Source: SZUA-444 sp965226565
GTDB lineage: Bacteria > Bacillota > Clostridia > Oscillospirales > Ruminococcaceae
Assembly (NCBI GenBank): GCA_965226565.1
Contig: CBDDDI010000001.1
Span: 62,001-126,000, forward strand
DNA: 64,000 nt
Direction: 5' to 3'
Both the position numbers and the translations under genes were made by a program. The notes below the pieces were generated by a model that made no database searches, was not told the DNA's origin, and saw only the letters and a program-made list of their open reading frames with translations. Of the stretch, positions 15,709 to 23,495 are shown one piece after another (position 1 is the first letter of the stretch; each line of letters begins with the position of its first letter).

Positions 15709-17447
15709 GCCATTTCCTCCTTTCTCATGCCAATATGTGCATTCCACATATCTTTATATAATTTACTTTTTTCTAGTAAATTTTCATGAGTACCTTCTGC
15801 TGAGATTTCTCCATTGTTTACTACTACAATTTTATCAGAAGTTGTTATAGTAGAAAGCCTATGAGCTATAACAATAAGTGTTTTTCCTTTAACTAATTTT
15901 GCAACAGCATTTTGGATAACAGCTTCGTTTTCTGGATCAATATATGCAGTTGCTTCATCAAGAACTACAATAGGTGAATTTTTAAGCATAGCTCTGGCTA
16001 TAGAAATTCTTTGTTTTTCTCCACCTGATAAATGAGCTCCTCCACCTCCGACTTTTGTTTGGTAGCCATTTTCTAAATCAGAAATAAATTCATCACAACC
16101 AGCTTGTTTAGCTATTTTTATAACTTCTTCATCTGTAGCATTTATATTTCCCATACGAATGTTGTTCATAACAGTATCATCAAAAAGGAAATTGTCTTGA
16201 GAAACAAATGCAACCTCGCTATAAAGCTGTGTAAGTGGAATATCATTTACATTTTTATTGTCAATAGAAATTTCTCCATTGTTAACATCCCAAAAACCTG
16301 CAATTAATTTCGCAATAGTAGATTTACCACTTCCAGATGGACCAACTAACGCAGTAACAGTTCTACTTGGAATAGAAAGATTAATATTATGTAAAATTTC
16401 ATTTTCTTCATTATATCCAAATGAAACATTTGATAATTTAATATCTCTATTTTTAAGTTTTACTTCATTTGTTGGATGATTTTGTTCTTTTGAATTTAAA
16501 ATTTCATCAACAGCACCAACTGTTGTTCCAACTTTTGCAAGATCATCTATAAATCCCATTGCTGCAATTAATGGTCCAACAATGCTCATAGATAAAATAA
16601 TAATTGTTATAAATGATTCTACTGATAAACTTCCATTTAAATAAAATAAAAATCCGAAAGGTAAAACAGTAATTAAAGTAGTAGGAGAGATGGAATATGC
16701 AAGTGATATTCCAAGTTGTGAACGTTTCATCCAGTTATAAAAGAATGAAGCATTAGCTTTTACTCTGTCTGTAAATTTTTCATATGAATTTTTTCCTTGA
16801 TTATAAGCTTTTATAACTTCAATTCCACCTATGTATTCTACAATAGTTTCATTCATATCTTGAGAAATCTCCACTGATTTCGCATAATCTTTAGAATAAT
16901 TTTTCATAGTTATCATCATAAATATCATTCCTATAGGAATTGATATTAAAGATAAAAGTGCCATTCTCCAATCAATTACAAATAAATAAATAAGAACTAA
17001 AATTGGAGTAAGAAAATTTGAAGTCATCTCAGGTAATAAATGAGCCAAAGTAATTTCCATACTTTCAACTTGGTCTACAATAATTTGTTTTAGTTTACCA
17101 CTTGAAGTTTCCATGACAGTACCTAAAGGTAGTTTAGGCAGTTTTTCTAAAACTTTTTTACGAATTTCTTTTAAAATCCTAAAAGTTCCTTTGTGTGAAT
17201 AGGAAAGAGCTAGATTATATAATAGTGTATTTAAAAAATATCCAGCAGCACCAATCAAACACCAAGATAGATAAAAACTGAAATTAGTTTCAGAATGTAA
17301 TAAGCCTATAATGATTTTTGCAGCACAAAAATAAGGGACAATTCCAAAGATTACACCTAATAAAGCTAATACAATAGCAAGTTTTAGCTTGCCATGTTGG
17401 CTTTTTCCTAGCTCCCATAAACGAGTTAAGGGATTCTTTGTTTGCAT
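15705..17447 (-). CDS. ABC transporter half-subunit A (permease–ATPase), pair 2
   Basis: A 580-residue ABC half-transporter with AAGGAGG before its ATG. The membrane domain has the pattern GIVPYFCAAKIIIGLL...PLGTVMETSSGKLKQIIVDQVESMEITLAHLLPE, matching subunit A of pair 1. The ATPase domain carries GPSGSGKST, LSGGEKQ, IVVLDEATA and IAHRLST, all intact. It is first in an operon with its partner and the MATE gene. A one-mismatch copy of the AGTTAG-N6-CTAACT palindrome lies 18 bases upstream of the start. Function as a YbtP-like metallophore transporter is plausible but unproven. Confidence 0.85.
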   Translation of the reverse strand: MQTKNPLTRLWELGKSQHGKLKLAIVLALLGVIFGIVPYFCAAKIIIGLLHSETNFSFYLSWCLIGAAGYFLNTLLYNLALSYSHKGTFRILKEIRKKVLEKLPKLPLGTVMETSSGKLKQIIVDQVESMEITLAHLLPEMTSNFLTPILVLIYLFVIDWRMALLSLISIPIGMIFMMITMKNYSKDYAKSVEISQDMNETIVEYIGGIEVIKAYNQGKNSYEKFTDRVKANASFFYNWMKRSQLGISLAYSISPTTLITVLPFGFLFYLNGSLSVESFITIIILSMSIVGPLIAAMGFIDDLAKVGTTVGAVDEILNSKEQNHPTNEVKLKNRDIKLSNVSFGYNEENEILHNINLSIPSRTVTALVGPSGSGKSTIAKLIAGFWDVNNGEISIDNKNVNDIPLTQLYSEVAFVSQDNFLFDDTVMNNIRMGNINATDEEVIKIAKQAGCDEFISDLENGYQTKVGGGGAHLSGGEKQRISIARAMLKNSPIVVLDEATAYIDPENEAVIQNAVAKLVKGKTLIVIAHRLSTITTSDKIVVVNNGEISAEGTHENLLEKSKLYKDMWNAHIGMRKEEMA

Positions 17448-17465
17448 ATGATTTCCTCCTTAGTA

Positions 17466-17483
17466 AGTTAAAATAAACTAACT
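17466..17483 (-). promoter_or_regulatory. Third copy of the metal-type palindrome, before ABC pair 2
   Basis: The plus strand reads AGTTAA-N6-CTAACT, one mismatch from the perfect palindrome. On the minus strand a TATAGT that could act as the -10 overlaps its far end (17481–17486). Confidence 0.5.
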
Positions 17484-17499
17484 ATATTTTTTATTTAAA

Positions 17500-17528
17500 G
17501 GCTGAAATTCTAAAAAAGAATATCAGCC
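17500..17528 (-). terminator. Terminator after the TetR gene
   Basis: On the minus strand GGCTGATATTC pairs with GAATTTCAGCC around a T-rich loop, followed by TTTAAAT. It separates the regulator from ABC pair 2. Confidence 0.6.
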
Positions 17529-17536
17529 TGAAATAT

Positions 17537-18157
17537 CTAATCTAAATTAAATACTGATTTAAAACCTGATAAATGATATTTACCTAAAATATTAATATAT
17601 TCTTTAGCTTTTTGTTTATCAACATTATGCCTGATAACTTCAAAAAAGCTTTCAAAATATGCTGTAGTTACCATATGAATAATTGTATTATCTATTTTTT
17701 GATCATTATTAATACTGCAACCAATAAAATTAATATATTTATGAGTATAGTCTTCTTCAATTTCTATAAATTCATTTACAAAATTTGCATATCCAGTATC
17801 AGCTGAAGCTTCTAATAAAATTTTGCATTCAGAAAAATTATCATACATATAATCAATCATTTTATCTGTTTGATCTGATGTATATTCATCTAACATTTTT
17901 TCTTGTACTTCCTTACTTGAATTATAAAAATTTTCTTGACTTTCTTTAAAATATTCAATAAGCCTCGTCGCAGTTGGTTTTACAATTGCAGAAAAAAGAC
18001 CTTTTTTATCACCAAAACGAGTGTAAATTGATCCAGTTGTGGTATTAGCTTTTGTAGCAATAGTTCTTAAAGAAGCTTTTTGAAATCCATTTTTCAAAAA
18101 TTCTTGTTTAGCAATTTGAATAACTTTTTCATATACTCCTTCAATTTGTTTTGCCAT
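17537..18157 (-). CDS. TetR-family transcriptional regulator
   Basis: A 206-residue protein with a standard TetR N-terminal helix-turn-helix at about 20–55 (FQKASLRTIATKANTTTGSIYTRFGDKKGLFSAIV) and an all-helical C-terminal ligand domain that I cannot assign to a subfamily. AGAGG precedes the ATG. It lies upstream of ABC pair 2 on the same strand, separated by a terminator and the operon's own promoter region. A 28-base palindrome just upstream of its start suggests autorepression. It may also control the ABC–MATE operon, which would fit a ligand-induced exporter. Confidence 0.9.
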   Translation of the reverse strand: MAKQIEGVYEKVIQIAKQEFLKNGFQKASLRTIATKANTTTGSIYTRFGDKKGLFSAIVKPTATRLIEYFKESQENFYNSSKEVQEKMLDEYTSDQTDKMIDYMYDNFSECKILLEASADTGYANFVNEFIEIEEDYTHKYINFIGCSINNDQKIDNTIIHMVTTAYFESFFEVIRHNVDKQKAKEYINILGKYHLSGFKSVFNLD

Positions 18158-18171
18158 TACTATACCTCTTT

Positions 18172-18199
18172 CATAACAGTGTTATATAACTTCGTTATG
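18172..18199. promoter_or_regulatory. Probable TetR operator palindrome
   Basis: A 28-base near-perfect palindrome: CATAAC, four bases, TTATATAA, four bases, GTTATG. It starts 15 bases upstream of the TetR ATG, where autoregulatory operators of this family usually lie. Confidence 0.6.
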
Positions 18200-18251
18200 A
18201 ATATAACATATTCTTTATATTTTGTCAATGTGATTTTATTTGATATATTAC

Positions 18252-18299
18252 TTGACTTTTAATTGTAAAAGAGTATAATGTAGTTAGACAAGACTAACT
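18252..18299 (+). promoter_or_regulatory. ZIP promoter with overlapping metal-type operator
   Basis: TTGACT (18252–18257), a 16-base spacer and TATAAT (18274–18279) form a near-consensus promoter. The perfect palindrome AGTTAG-N6-CTAACT at 18282–18299 begins two bases after the -10 and covers the start point, a classic repressor position. Confidence 0.75.
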
Positions 18300-18402
18300 G
18301 AAGTATATTATTATTATATTATAAAAAACCATACATAATGTATAATCTTCAAATTAAGTAGATTTGATTTTATTATTTTTATTTTAGAAAAGAGGAGATT
18401 GT

Positions 18403-19185
18403 ATGAATTTAAAAGTTATTTACGGAATATTGATACCATTTTTAGGAACAAGTTTAGGCGCTGTTTGTGTGTTTTTTATGAAGAAAAAACTTAGTGGTAA
18501 TATTCAAAGAATGTTAAATGGATTTGCAGCAGGAGTTATGGTTGCAGCATCAATTTGGAGTTTACTTATTCCTGCACTTAACCAATCTGAAAAGATGGGT
18601 AAGTGGTCATTTGTGCCAGCGTTCGTAGGATTTTGGTGTGGAATATTATTTTTGTTATTACTTGATCATATCATTCCTCATTTACATAGCGGAAGTAATA
18701 AACCAGAAGGAGTGAAAAGTAATTTTAGTAGAAGCACAATGCTAGTTTTAGCAGTAACATTACATAACATACCAGAAGGAATGGCTGTTGGAGTTGTTTA
18801 TGCTGGATTAATTACAAAAAATGTTGAAATTACAGCAATGGGCGCTTTAGCATTGTCTTTAGGAATTGCTATTCAAAACTTTCCTGAAGGTGCAATTATA
18901 TCAATGCCTTTGCGTTCAGAAGGAGTTAGTAAAACAAAATCATTTTTCTATGGTGTTTTATCAGGAATAGTAGAACCAATAGCAGCGTTAATAACTATTT
19001 TAGCAGCAAGTTTTATAGTGCCTGTTTTACCTTATATGTTAAGTTTTGCAGCAGGTGCAATGATTTATGTTGTTGTAGAAGAATTGATTCCTGAAATGTC
19101 AAGAGGTAAACATTCTGATATAGGAACAATATTTTTTGCTGTAGGATTTACAGTTATGATGGTTTTAGACGTAGCTTTAGGATAA
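18403..19185 (+). CDS. ZIP-family divalent metal transporter
   Basis: A 260-residue membrane protein with about eight hydrophobic segments, led by AGAGGAG. The two metal-site helices carry LHNIPEGMAVG and QNFPEGAIISMP, the HNxPEG-type signatures of ZIP proteins such as ZupT and GufA, which import Zn2+, Fe2+, Mn2+ or other divalent cations. The second motif has Gln in place of His. The family role is secure; the metal is not. The strong promoter capped by a palindromic operator indicates tight repression, probably by a metal-loaded regulator. It is probably co-transcribed with the methyltransferase 18 bases downstream. Confidence 0.9.
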   Translation: MNLKVIYGILIPFLGTSLGAVCVFFMKKKLSGNIQRMLNGFAAGVMVAASIWSLLIPALNQSEKMGKWSFVPAFVGFWCGILFLLLLDHIIPHLHSGSNKPEGVKSNFSRSTMLVLAVTLHNIPEGMAVGVVYAGLITKNVEITAMGALALSLGIAIQNFPEGAIISMPLRSEGVSKTKSFFYGVLSGIVEPIAALITILAASFIVPVLPYMLSFAAGAMIYVVVEELIPEMSRGKHSDIGTIFFAVGFTVMMVLDVALG

Positions 19186-19203
19186 ATAATTGGAGGAATT
19201 AAT

Positions 19204-19866
19204 ATGAGTGACAAAATTAATAAATCGTATAAGAAGACTAAGAATGTATATGATACACTTATTACACACAGTAGTTGGTGGAGCAAGCTTTATAATAATG
19301 TATTTTGGAATGGAGTAGATTTTAATGAAATATCTTCTGAATTGCTTTCTTACATTCCAAATAGTTTTAATGGAAAATTGTTAGATATACCTGTAGGTAC
19401 AGCAGTTTTTACAGATAAAAAATATAGTAAACTCAAAAATGCAGATATTATTTGTATGGATTATAGTGAAGAAATGTTGTTAGAAGCTAAAGAGCGTTTT
19501 GATGAAAAAAATCTTAAAAATGTTACTACATTGCAAGGAGATGTAGGAAATCTTCCTTTTGATAATGAAAGTTTTGATATGGTTTTGAGTATGAACGGAT
19601 TTCAGGCGTTTCCGGACAAAGAAAAAGCTTTTAGTGAGATATATAGAGTATTAAAAACAGGTGGAACATTTATTGCTTGTTTTTATGTGAAAGGTAAAAC
19701 AAAATTAGGAGATTGGCTAGCTAATAATGTTCTTACTTCAAAAGGTTGGTTTAGTAAACCGTTTGAAACAGAAGACGAGACAAAATTAAGACTTCTTAAA
19801 CAGTATGAATTTAAAAGATATAATATAAAAGGTTCTATTGTGTATTTTAGTGCAACAAAAATTTAA
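19204..19866 (+). CDS. SAM-dependent methyltransferase (class I)
   Basis: A 220-residue soluble protein with TGGAGGA upstream. It has the Rossmann-type order of a UbiE-like methyltransferase: motif I GKLLDIPVGTAVFT (a variant of LDxGxGTG), an acidic strand end IICMDYSEEML, motif GDVGNLPFDNESFDMVLSMNGFQ and the post-motif EIYRVLKTGGTFIACFY. The first glycine of motif I is replaced by Pro-Val, a pattern also common in clostridial relatives. The methyl acceptor is unknown. It lies between ZIP and an acetyltransferase with short gaps, so it is probably in the same transcript. Confidence 0.8.
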   Translation: MSDKINKSYKKTKNVYDTLITHSSWWSKLYNNVFWNGVDFNEISSELLSYIPNSFNGKLLDIPVGTAVFTDKKYSKLKNADIICMDYSEEMLLEAKERFDEKNLKNVTTLQGDVGNLPFDNESFDMVLSMNGFQAFPDKEKAFSEIYRVLKTGGTFIACFYVKGKTKLGDWLANNVLTSKGWFSKPFETEDETKLRLLKQYEFKRYNIKGSIVYFSATKI

Positions 19867-19889
19867 AGTTTTATTAGGAAGGTGATAAT

Positions 19890-20348
19890 ATGAATATTAG
19901 TTATCGTAAAGCTAATGTAAATGATGTTGATTTGTTAATTAATATTTATAATGTATCGTTTTATGATGATTACATACGTTATGGAGAATGTCCAGCATAT
20001 AATCGTACAAAAGAAAATATGAAAAACTCTATTTTACATTTTCCAAAGATAATTTTTAGTTATAAAGATAAAGCAGTAGGTGTAATTTCATATAATAGTG
20101 ATGAAAATGGAAATTATTATATTGGATGTTTTTGTGTTATACCTGATTATCAAGGCAAAGGAATAGGTACTAAGGCTTTTAAGTATCTATTATCAATGTG
20201 TCAAGATTGGAAGACTATTAAATTAGTAACTCCAGCTGATAATAAAAAGAATATAGAGTTTTATACAAAAAAATGTGGATTTGAAATTAAAGATAAAAAA
20301 ATGGATGGAAATGTTGAGGTTGTAGAATTTTATAAAGAAAAGCTTTGA
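19890..20348 (+). CDS. GNAT-family N-acetyltransferase
   Basis: A 152-residue single-domain acetyltransferase with GGAAGGTGAT before the start. It shows the GNAT acetyl-CoA loop in VIPDYQGKGIGTKAF and the C-terminal strand pattern NIEFYTKKCGFEIKDKK. The acceptor substrate cannot be predicted. Its stop codon lies inside the terminator hairpin that ends the ZIP-led transcript. Confidence 0.85.
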   Translation: MNISYRKANVNDVDLLINIYNVSFYDDYIRYGECPAYNRTKENMKNSILHFPKIIFSYKDKAVGVISYNSDENGNYYIGCFCVIPDYQGKGIGTKAFKYLLSMCQDWKTIKLVTPADNKKNIEFYTKKCGFEIKDKKMDGNVEVVEFYKEKL

Positions 20349-20367
20349 TTATTAAAATCAAAGCTTT
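20339..20367. terminator. Convergent terminator hairpin
   Basis: AAAGCTTTGATT pairs perfectly with AATCAAAGCTTT. On the minus strand it is followed by TTCTTT, so it serves the anti-sigma operon best, but it also ends the plus-strand acetyltransferase. Confidence 0.65.
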
Positions 20368-20377
20368 AAGTAAATTT

Positions 20378-21052
20378 CTATTTAATTGTTAATTCTCCTA
20401 TTGTTGCAGTATAATAATTGTCTTTAGAATTAATAAATATATTTTGTTCTGCAACAACTTTTTCTTTATATATTGCAGAAACTTTTATAGTTGCTTTATT
20501 TGCTAATTTGTTATTTTTATCTATTGGTGACCAGTATAATGTTTGGCCTGAATTACATAATACTTTTTTCTTGCATTCAGTAACAATTCCTGTTGATATA
20601 TTCCATTTGTTGAAATTACCGATATCTACAGAAATAGAGAGTTTGTATTTTGTATCTGATATATCAAATTTTAATGGAAGTCCAGGTGCACAGCTCATTA
20701 TTGGAGAATATGTTGCTAAATTAGTTGTGGTATTAAGGCTTAAAGTTACAGGTAATGTGTTTGAAAGATAATCTGATGTTAAATTTTGATCTTTTGTTTT
20801 TGAGCTGTATGCTGTAACTTTAAATCCTGGAAAATCTAACTTATTAATATTTTTAGATGTATTTAAATCATTTGTATTAGTTGAAAACATACATACTACT
20901 AATAAAATAGTATAAGCACATATAAGAGAAAATTTTCTTACAAAATAAATGATATTGCTTTTTTTCTTTGTGTTTTGAATATTTAGTTCCGCTTCCTCAA
21001 TAAATTTTGGATCAATATTTTCTATATGTAAAAGTAATTTTTCGTTTTTCAT
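20378..21052 (-). CDS. Putative membrane anti-sigma factor
   Basis: A 224-residue protein with a cytoplasmic N-terminus of about 40 residues (NIDPKFIEEAELN...), one transmembrane segment (about 41–60) and an extracytoplasmic domain of about 160 residues. It overlaps the sigma-factor gene by 4 bases and is co-transcribed with it, the normal arrangement of an ECF sigma factor and its membrane anti-sigma. The short cytoplasmic region has no zinc-binding HxxxCxxC motif. Assignment rests on topology and gene order; the outer domain is not recognised. Confidence 0.65.
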   Translation of the reverse strand: MKNEKLLLHIENIDPKFIEEAELNIQNTKKKSNIIYFVRKFSLICAYTILLVVCMFSTNTNDLNTSKNINKLDFPGFKVTAYSSKTKDQNLTSDYLSNTLPVTLSLNTTTNLATYSPIMSCAPGLPLKFDISDTKYKLSISVDIGNFNKWNISTGIVTECKKKVLCNSGQTLYWSPIDKNNKLANKATIKVSAIYKEKVVAEQNIFINSKDNYYTATIGELTIK

Positions 21053-21612
21053 ACTTGGATTCCTTCTTTCTCTAAAATAGTTTTAAGCTTTTTTCTTGTA
21101 CGAAAAAGAATTTGCTTCACATTTGATATTGATATATCATAGTTCTCAGCAATTTTTTTAATAGAACAAAGGTGCCAATATCTTCTGACAAAAACATTTC
21201 GATGTAAAACTGGTAAATTGGAAAGGAAATCATTTAGTATTATTGATATTTCTTCACTTTCTATAACATTTTCAATAGGCTTTGAATTATTACTAACGAT
21301 TTCTGAAAGTTCATCTAACACAATTGGAATTTCTCCAGATCCACGTTTAGCAGTTGAATGTTTTTTATATACATTTAAAGAAATTCTCCTTGTTATTGTT
21401 CCAAGAAAAATAGCAAGATTTCTAGGTTTATTAGGAGGAATAGCATTCCATGCACGTAAATAAGTATCATTTACACATTCTTCAGCTTCATTTTTATTTT
21501 TTAAAATGTTATAGCTGATTGAAAAACAATAATTTGAATATTTATTTTGTGTTTCTTTAATAGCATTTTCATTTCTATTGAAAAATAATTCAATTATGCT
21601 GTTGTCATTCAT
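21049..21612 (-). CDS. RNA polymerase sigma factor, ECF-like sigma-70 family
   Basis: A 187-residue protein read from the ATG at 21612, which has AGGTGG upstream. Region 2 is seen at about residues 20–85 (YCFSISYNILKNKNEAEECVNDTYLRAWNAIPP) and region 4 at about 130–182 (LPVLHRNVFVRRYWHLCSIKKIAENYDISISNVKQILFRTRKKLKTIL), with no regions 1 or 3. It should direct RNA polymerase to a small regulon in response to a cell-surface signal relayed by the membrane partner downstream. Target promoters cannot be identified from this window. Confidence 0.88.
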   Translation of the reverse strand: MNDNSIIELFFNRNENAIKETQNKYSNYCFSISYNILKNKNEAEECVNDTYLRAWNAIPPNKPRNLAIFLGTITRRISLNVYKKHSTAKRGSGEIPIVLDELSEIVSNNSKPIENVIESEEISIILNDFLSNLPVLHRNVFVRRYWHLCSIKKIAENYDISISNVKQILFRTRKKLKTILEKEGIQV

Positions 21613-21761
21613 AATTGTCACCACCTAATTATTAATTTAAAAGCTTTCACTTATATAGACAACATTATTTATTAAAAGTTACATTTTATAAGAAAATAAT
21701 TTTATTAAACTGTATTTTTTGTAAACAACATGCTTGACATGTAATATTTTACAATATATTG

Positions 21762-21790
21762 TTGAAATTGTAAATATAGTGTGTTAAAAT
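21762..21790 (+). promoter_or_regulatory. Vegetative promoter of the ICMT-like gene
   Basis: TTGAAA (21762–21767), a 17-base spacer and TAAAAT (21785–21790), 35 bases upstream of the ATG at 21826. Confidence 0.6.
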
Positions 21791-21825
21791 TAAGAAAAAT
21801 ATTAAATTGATTAGAAGGAGTACAT

Positions 21826-22392
21826 ATGAATTTTTTACCTAACTTTGATTTAACTTTGTTTAGTGGCATTTTGCCTTTTTTGTTATATGCTTTGTGTTTT
21901 GGAATAACTGTAGCTTTGTTTTCTAAAGATGCTAGAATTAGGTTATATGATCGAGATTCTTGGTCAAAAAAACAAAAAGTGTGCACTTTGATTTCAAAAT
22001 TATTTGCATTATTAAATCTATTTATATTTATATTTTCACCACTTGAAACTAAAAGTGTAGCTTTTGTTATAGGAGTCTCTTTATTTATTCTTTCGTTAGT
22101 AGGACTTGTACATTCATTAGTTATTTATAAAAACACACCATTAGATACACCAGTAACAGGAGGAATATATAAATTTTCAAGAAATCCTCAGATGGTTTTT
22201 ATCTGGTTAGTATTTTTATCAATTGGATTTATGATTAATTCTATTTTATCAATTATTGTTTTGCTTATAGGTGTATTATTTTCTCATATATCAATATTAG
22301 CAGAAGAAAAGTCTTGTACTGATAAATATGGTCAACCATATATTTATTATAAAAATACAGTTCCTAGATATTTGTTTTTTAAATCTAAATAG
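21826..22392 (+). CDS. Isoprenylcysteine/phospholipid methyltransferase-like membrane protein
   Basis: A 188-residue protein with four or five transmembrane segments, led by AGAAGGAG. The C-terminal part matches the ICMT/PEMT fold: GGIYKFSRNPQMVFIWLVFLSIGF (the SAM-binding RxP motif) and LAEEKSCTDKYGQPYIYYKNTVPRYLFF (the EExxLxxKYGxxYxxYxxxVPR signature, with Ser-Cys in the middle). Bacterial members methylate small lipids or unknown acceptors. It is a stand-alone gene with its own promoter and terminator. Confidence 0.8.
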   Translation: MNFLPNFDLTLFSGILPFLLYALCFGITVALFSKDARIRLYDRDSWSKKQKVCTLISKLFALLNLFIFIFSPLETKSVAFVIGVSLFILSLVGLVHSLVIYKNTPLDTPVTGGIYKFSRNPQMVFIWLVFLSIGFMINSILSIIVLLIGVLFSHISILAEEKSCTDKYGQPYIYYKNTVPRYLFFKSK

Positions 22393-22411
22393 TAAGTATA
22401 GTAAAATAAAA

Positions 22412-22450
22412 AAACACATCCACTAAATTTGGATGTGTTTTATTTTTATT
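22412..22450 (+). terminator. Terminator after the ICMT-like gene
   Basis: AAACACATCC pairs with GGATGTGTTT across an 9-base loop, followed by TATTTTTATT. Confidence 0.8.
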
Positions 22451-22562
22451 AATGGCTATTATAAATATAAGGTATAGTTATGATATACTATAATTTTTAG
22501 TATAGATTATATAATAAACATGTGTTTTCAAAATTTTTAATAAGAATTAAATAGAAAATAAA

Positions 22563-22590
22563 AAAAGTCCTTTATTTAAAGGACTTTTTA
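22563..22590 (-). terminator. Terminator of the tRNA-Leu gene
   Basis: AAAAGTCCTTT pairs with AAAGGACTTTT around a 4-base loop, just downstream of the tRNA on the minus strand. T-rich flanks are present on both strands. Confidence 0.7.
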
Positions 22591-22603
22591 TGTACATTTG
22601 ATT

Positions 22604-22690
22604 TGGTGCCGCTGACCGGACTTGAACCGGTACGGTATTTCTACCGAGGGATTTTAAGTCCCTTGCGTCTGCCTATTCCGCCACAGCGGC
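22604..22690 (-). tRNA. tRNA-Leu (anticodon TAA)
   Basis: An 87-base class II tRNA on the minus strand: 5' acceptor GCCGCTG pairs with CAGCGGC before an encoded CCA, D-arm GGCGGAATAGGCAGACGC, anticodon stem AGGGA/TCCCT with loop CTTAAAA (anticodon TAA), a long variable arm CGGTAGAAATACCG, and T-arm with GGTTCAAGTCC. The extra arm and anticodon make it leucine, reading UUA/UUG; UUA is expected to be a major leucine codon in this AT-rich genome. Confidence 0.97.
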
Positions 22691-22716
22691 GACTGCTGTA
22701 ATCAAAGTGCTTATTT

Positions 22717-22745
22717 ATTATATAACATAAATCGAGGCTTGTCAA
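22717..22745 (-). promoter_or_regulatory. Consensus promoter of tRNA-Leu
   Basis: The minus strand has TTGACA (22740–22745), a 17-base spacer and TATAAT (22717–22722), a perfect vegetative consensus, 27 bases upstream of the tRNA 5' end. Confidence 0.85.
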
Positions 22746-22835
22746 CCCTTATTTTTAATTTTTCACAAATTTAGTAATTTATTTTGTATATAGTAGTTTT
22801 GTAACAAAAAAGGTGTTTATTTTTTGTTAATTATA

Positions 22836-22844
22836 TGCTATACT
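22836..22844 (+). promoter_or_regulatory. Extended -10 promoter of the atp operon
   Basis: TGCTATACT is an extended -10 (TGnTATAnT) about 33 bases upstream of atpZ. The -35 position has only TTTATT. The other sequence between the tRNA promoter and this site shows nothing further. Confidence 0.45.
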
Positions 22845-22876
22845 ATTCACGTTGTCATTTTATGTAGGAAATTTAT

Positions 22877-23131
22877 ATGAATAAAAAAGTATTAAAAATT
22901 GTAAGATTTGGTTTTATGTTTACTTCGATGATAGTATCTCCTATAATAGTATTTATTTTTGGAGGTATATACATTCAAAAGAAGTTTAATTTACCAGAAG
23001 TGTTTATCGCTATTTGTGCTATTTTTTCGATAGTGTTTATAATAGTGAATTTTGTTGTCTTTGTTTTAAAAATGACGTCCTCAAAACAAAATACAAAGCG
23101 AAATCTTGGAGAAAAAGATGAGATTGAATAA
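22877..23131 (+). CDS. atpZ: AtpZ/AtpI-family accessory protein
   Basis: An 84-residue protein with two transmembrane helices (about 10–32 and 40–64) and a polar C-terminal tail. It is first in the ATP synthase operon, the usual place of AtpZ in Firmicutes. AtpZ and AtpI are thought to help ion or Mg2+ supply and c-ring assembly. Sequence conservation in this family is weak, so position and topology carry the call. AGGAAATT precedes the ATG. It overlaps atpI by 14 bases. Confidence 0.7.
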   Translation: MNKKVLKIVRFGFMFTSMIVSPIIVFIFGGIYIQKKFNLPEVFIAICAIFSIVFIIVNFVVFVLKMTSSKQNTKRNLGEKDEIE

Positions 23132-23495
23132 AGAACTTTCACAAGAAATTAAATATCTTGCTAAAAGAATGATTATACTAAATGTCGTAGCATATTTTAT
23201 TTCATTAATATGGGGATTTAATTTAGCTATGTTAATTTCATTCGTTGTTGGTTTGGGATTTTCTTTTTTAAATAGTTATTTTTTGGCAGTGACTATAGAA
23301 CATTCAGTTTTAAAAGACGCGAAAAAAGCTAAAAATAAAATGTTAATGAGTTATATTGTACGATATATTGTGCTTGCAATTTTATTTTGTATTTTTTCAA
23401 GCATAGATATATACTCCCTTTTTGGGCTAACTATACCACTCTTTTACCCTAAAATTATATATACAATTAAATTTCTACGAAAGGAGAGGATATAA
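23118..23495 (+). CDS. atpI: ATP synthase protein I
   Basis: A 125-residue membrane protein with four hydrophobic segments arranged as two hairpins. The ATG at 23118 is chosen over a TTG four codons earlier because GGAG lies 7 bases before it. It matches AtpI/UncI in length, topology and place between atpZ and atpB; AtpI assists c-ring assembly. Its TAA shares a base with the atpB ATG (TAATG), showing translational coupling. Confidence 0.75.
   Translation: MRLNKELSQEIKYLAKRMIILNVVAYFISLIWGFNLAMLISFVVGLGFSFLNSYFLAVTIEHSVLKDAKKAKNKMLMSYIVRYIVLAILFCIFSSIDIYSLFGLTIPLFYPKIIYTIKFLRKERI

Noticed and set aside
4218..20348. Recently acquired genomic island or antibiotic resistance cassette
   Set aside because: No integrase, transposase, repeats or tRNA junction is seen, and base composition looks like the rest of the window.
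21705..21986. 93-codon minus-strand frame upstream of and across the ICMT-like gene
   Set aside because: It overlaps the ICMT-like gene and its promoter and shows no family features.
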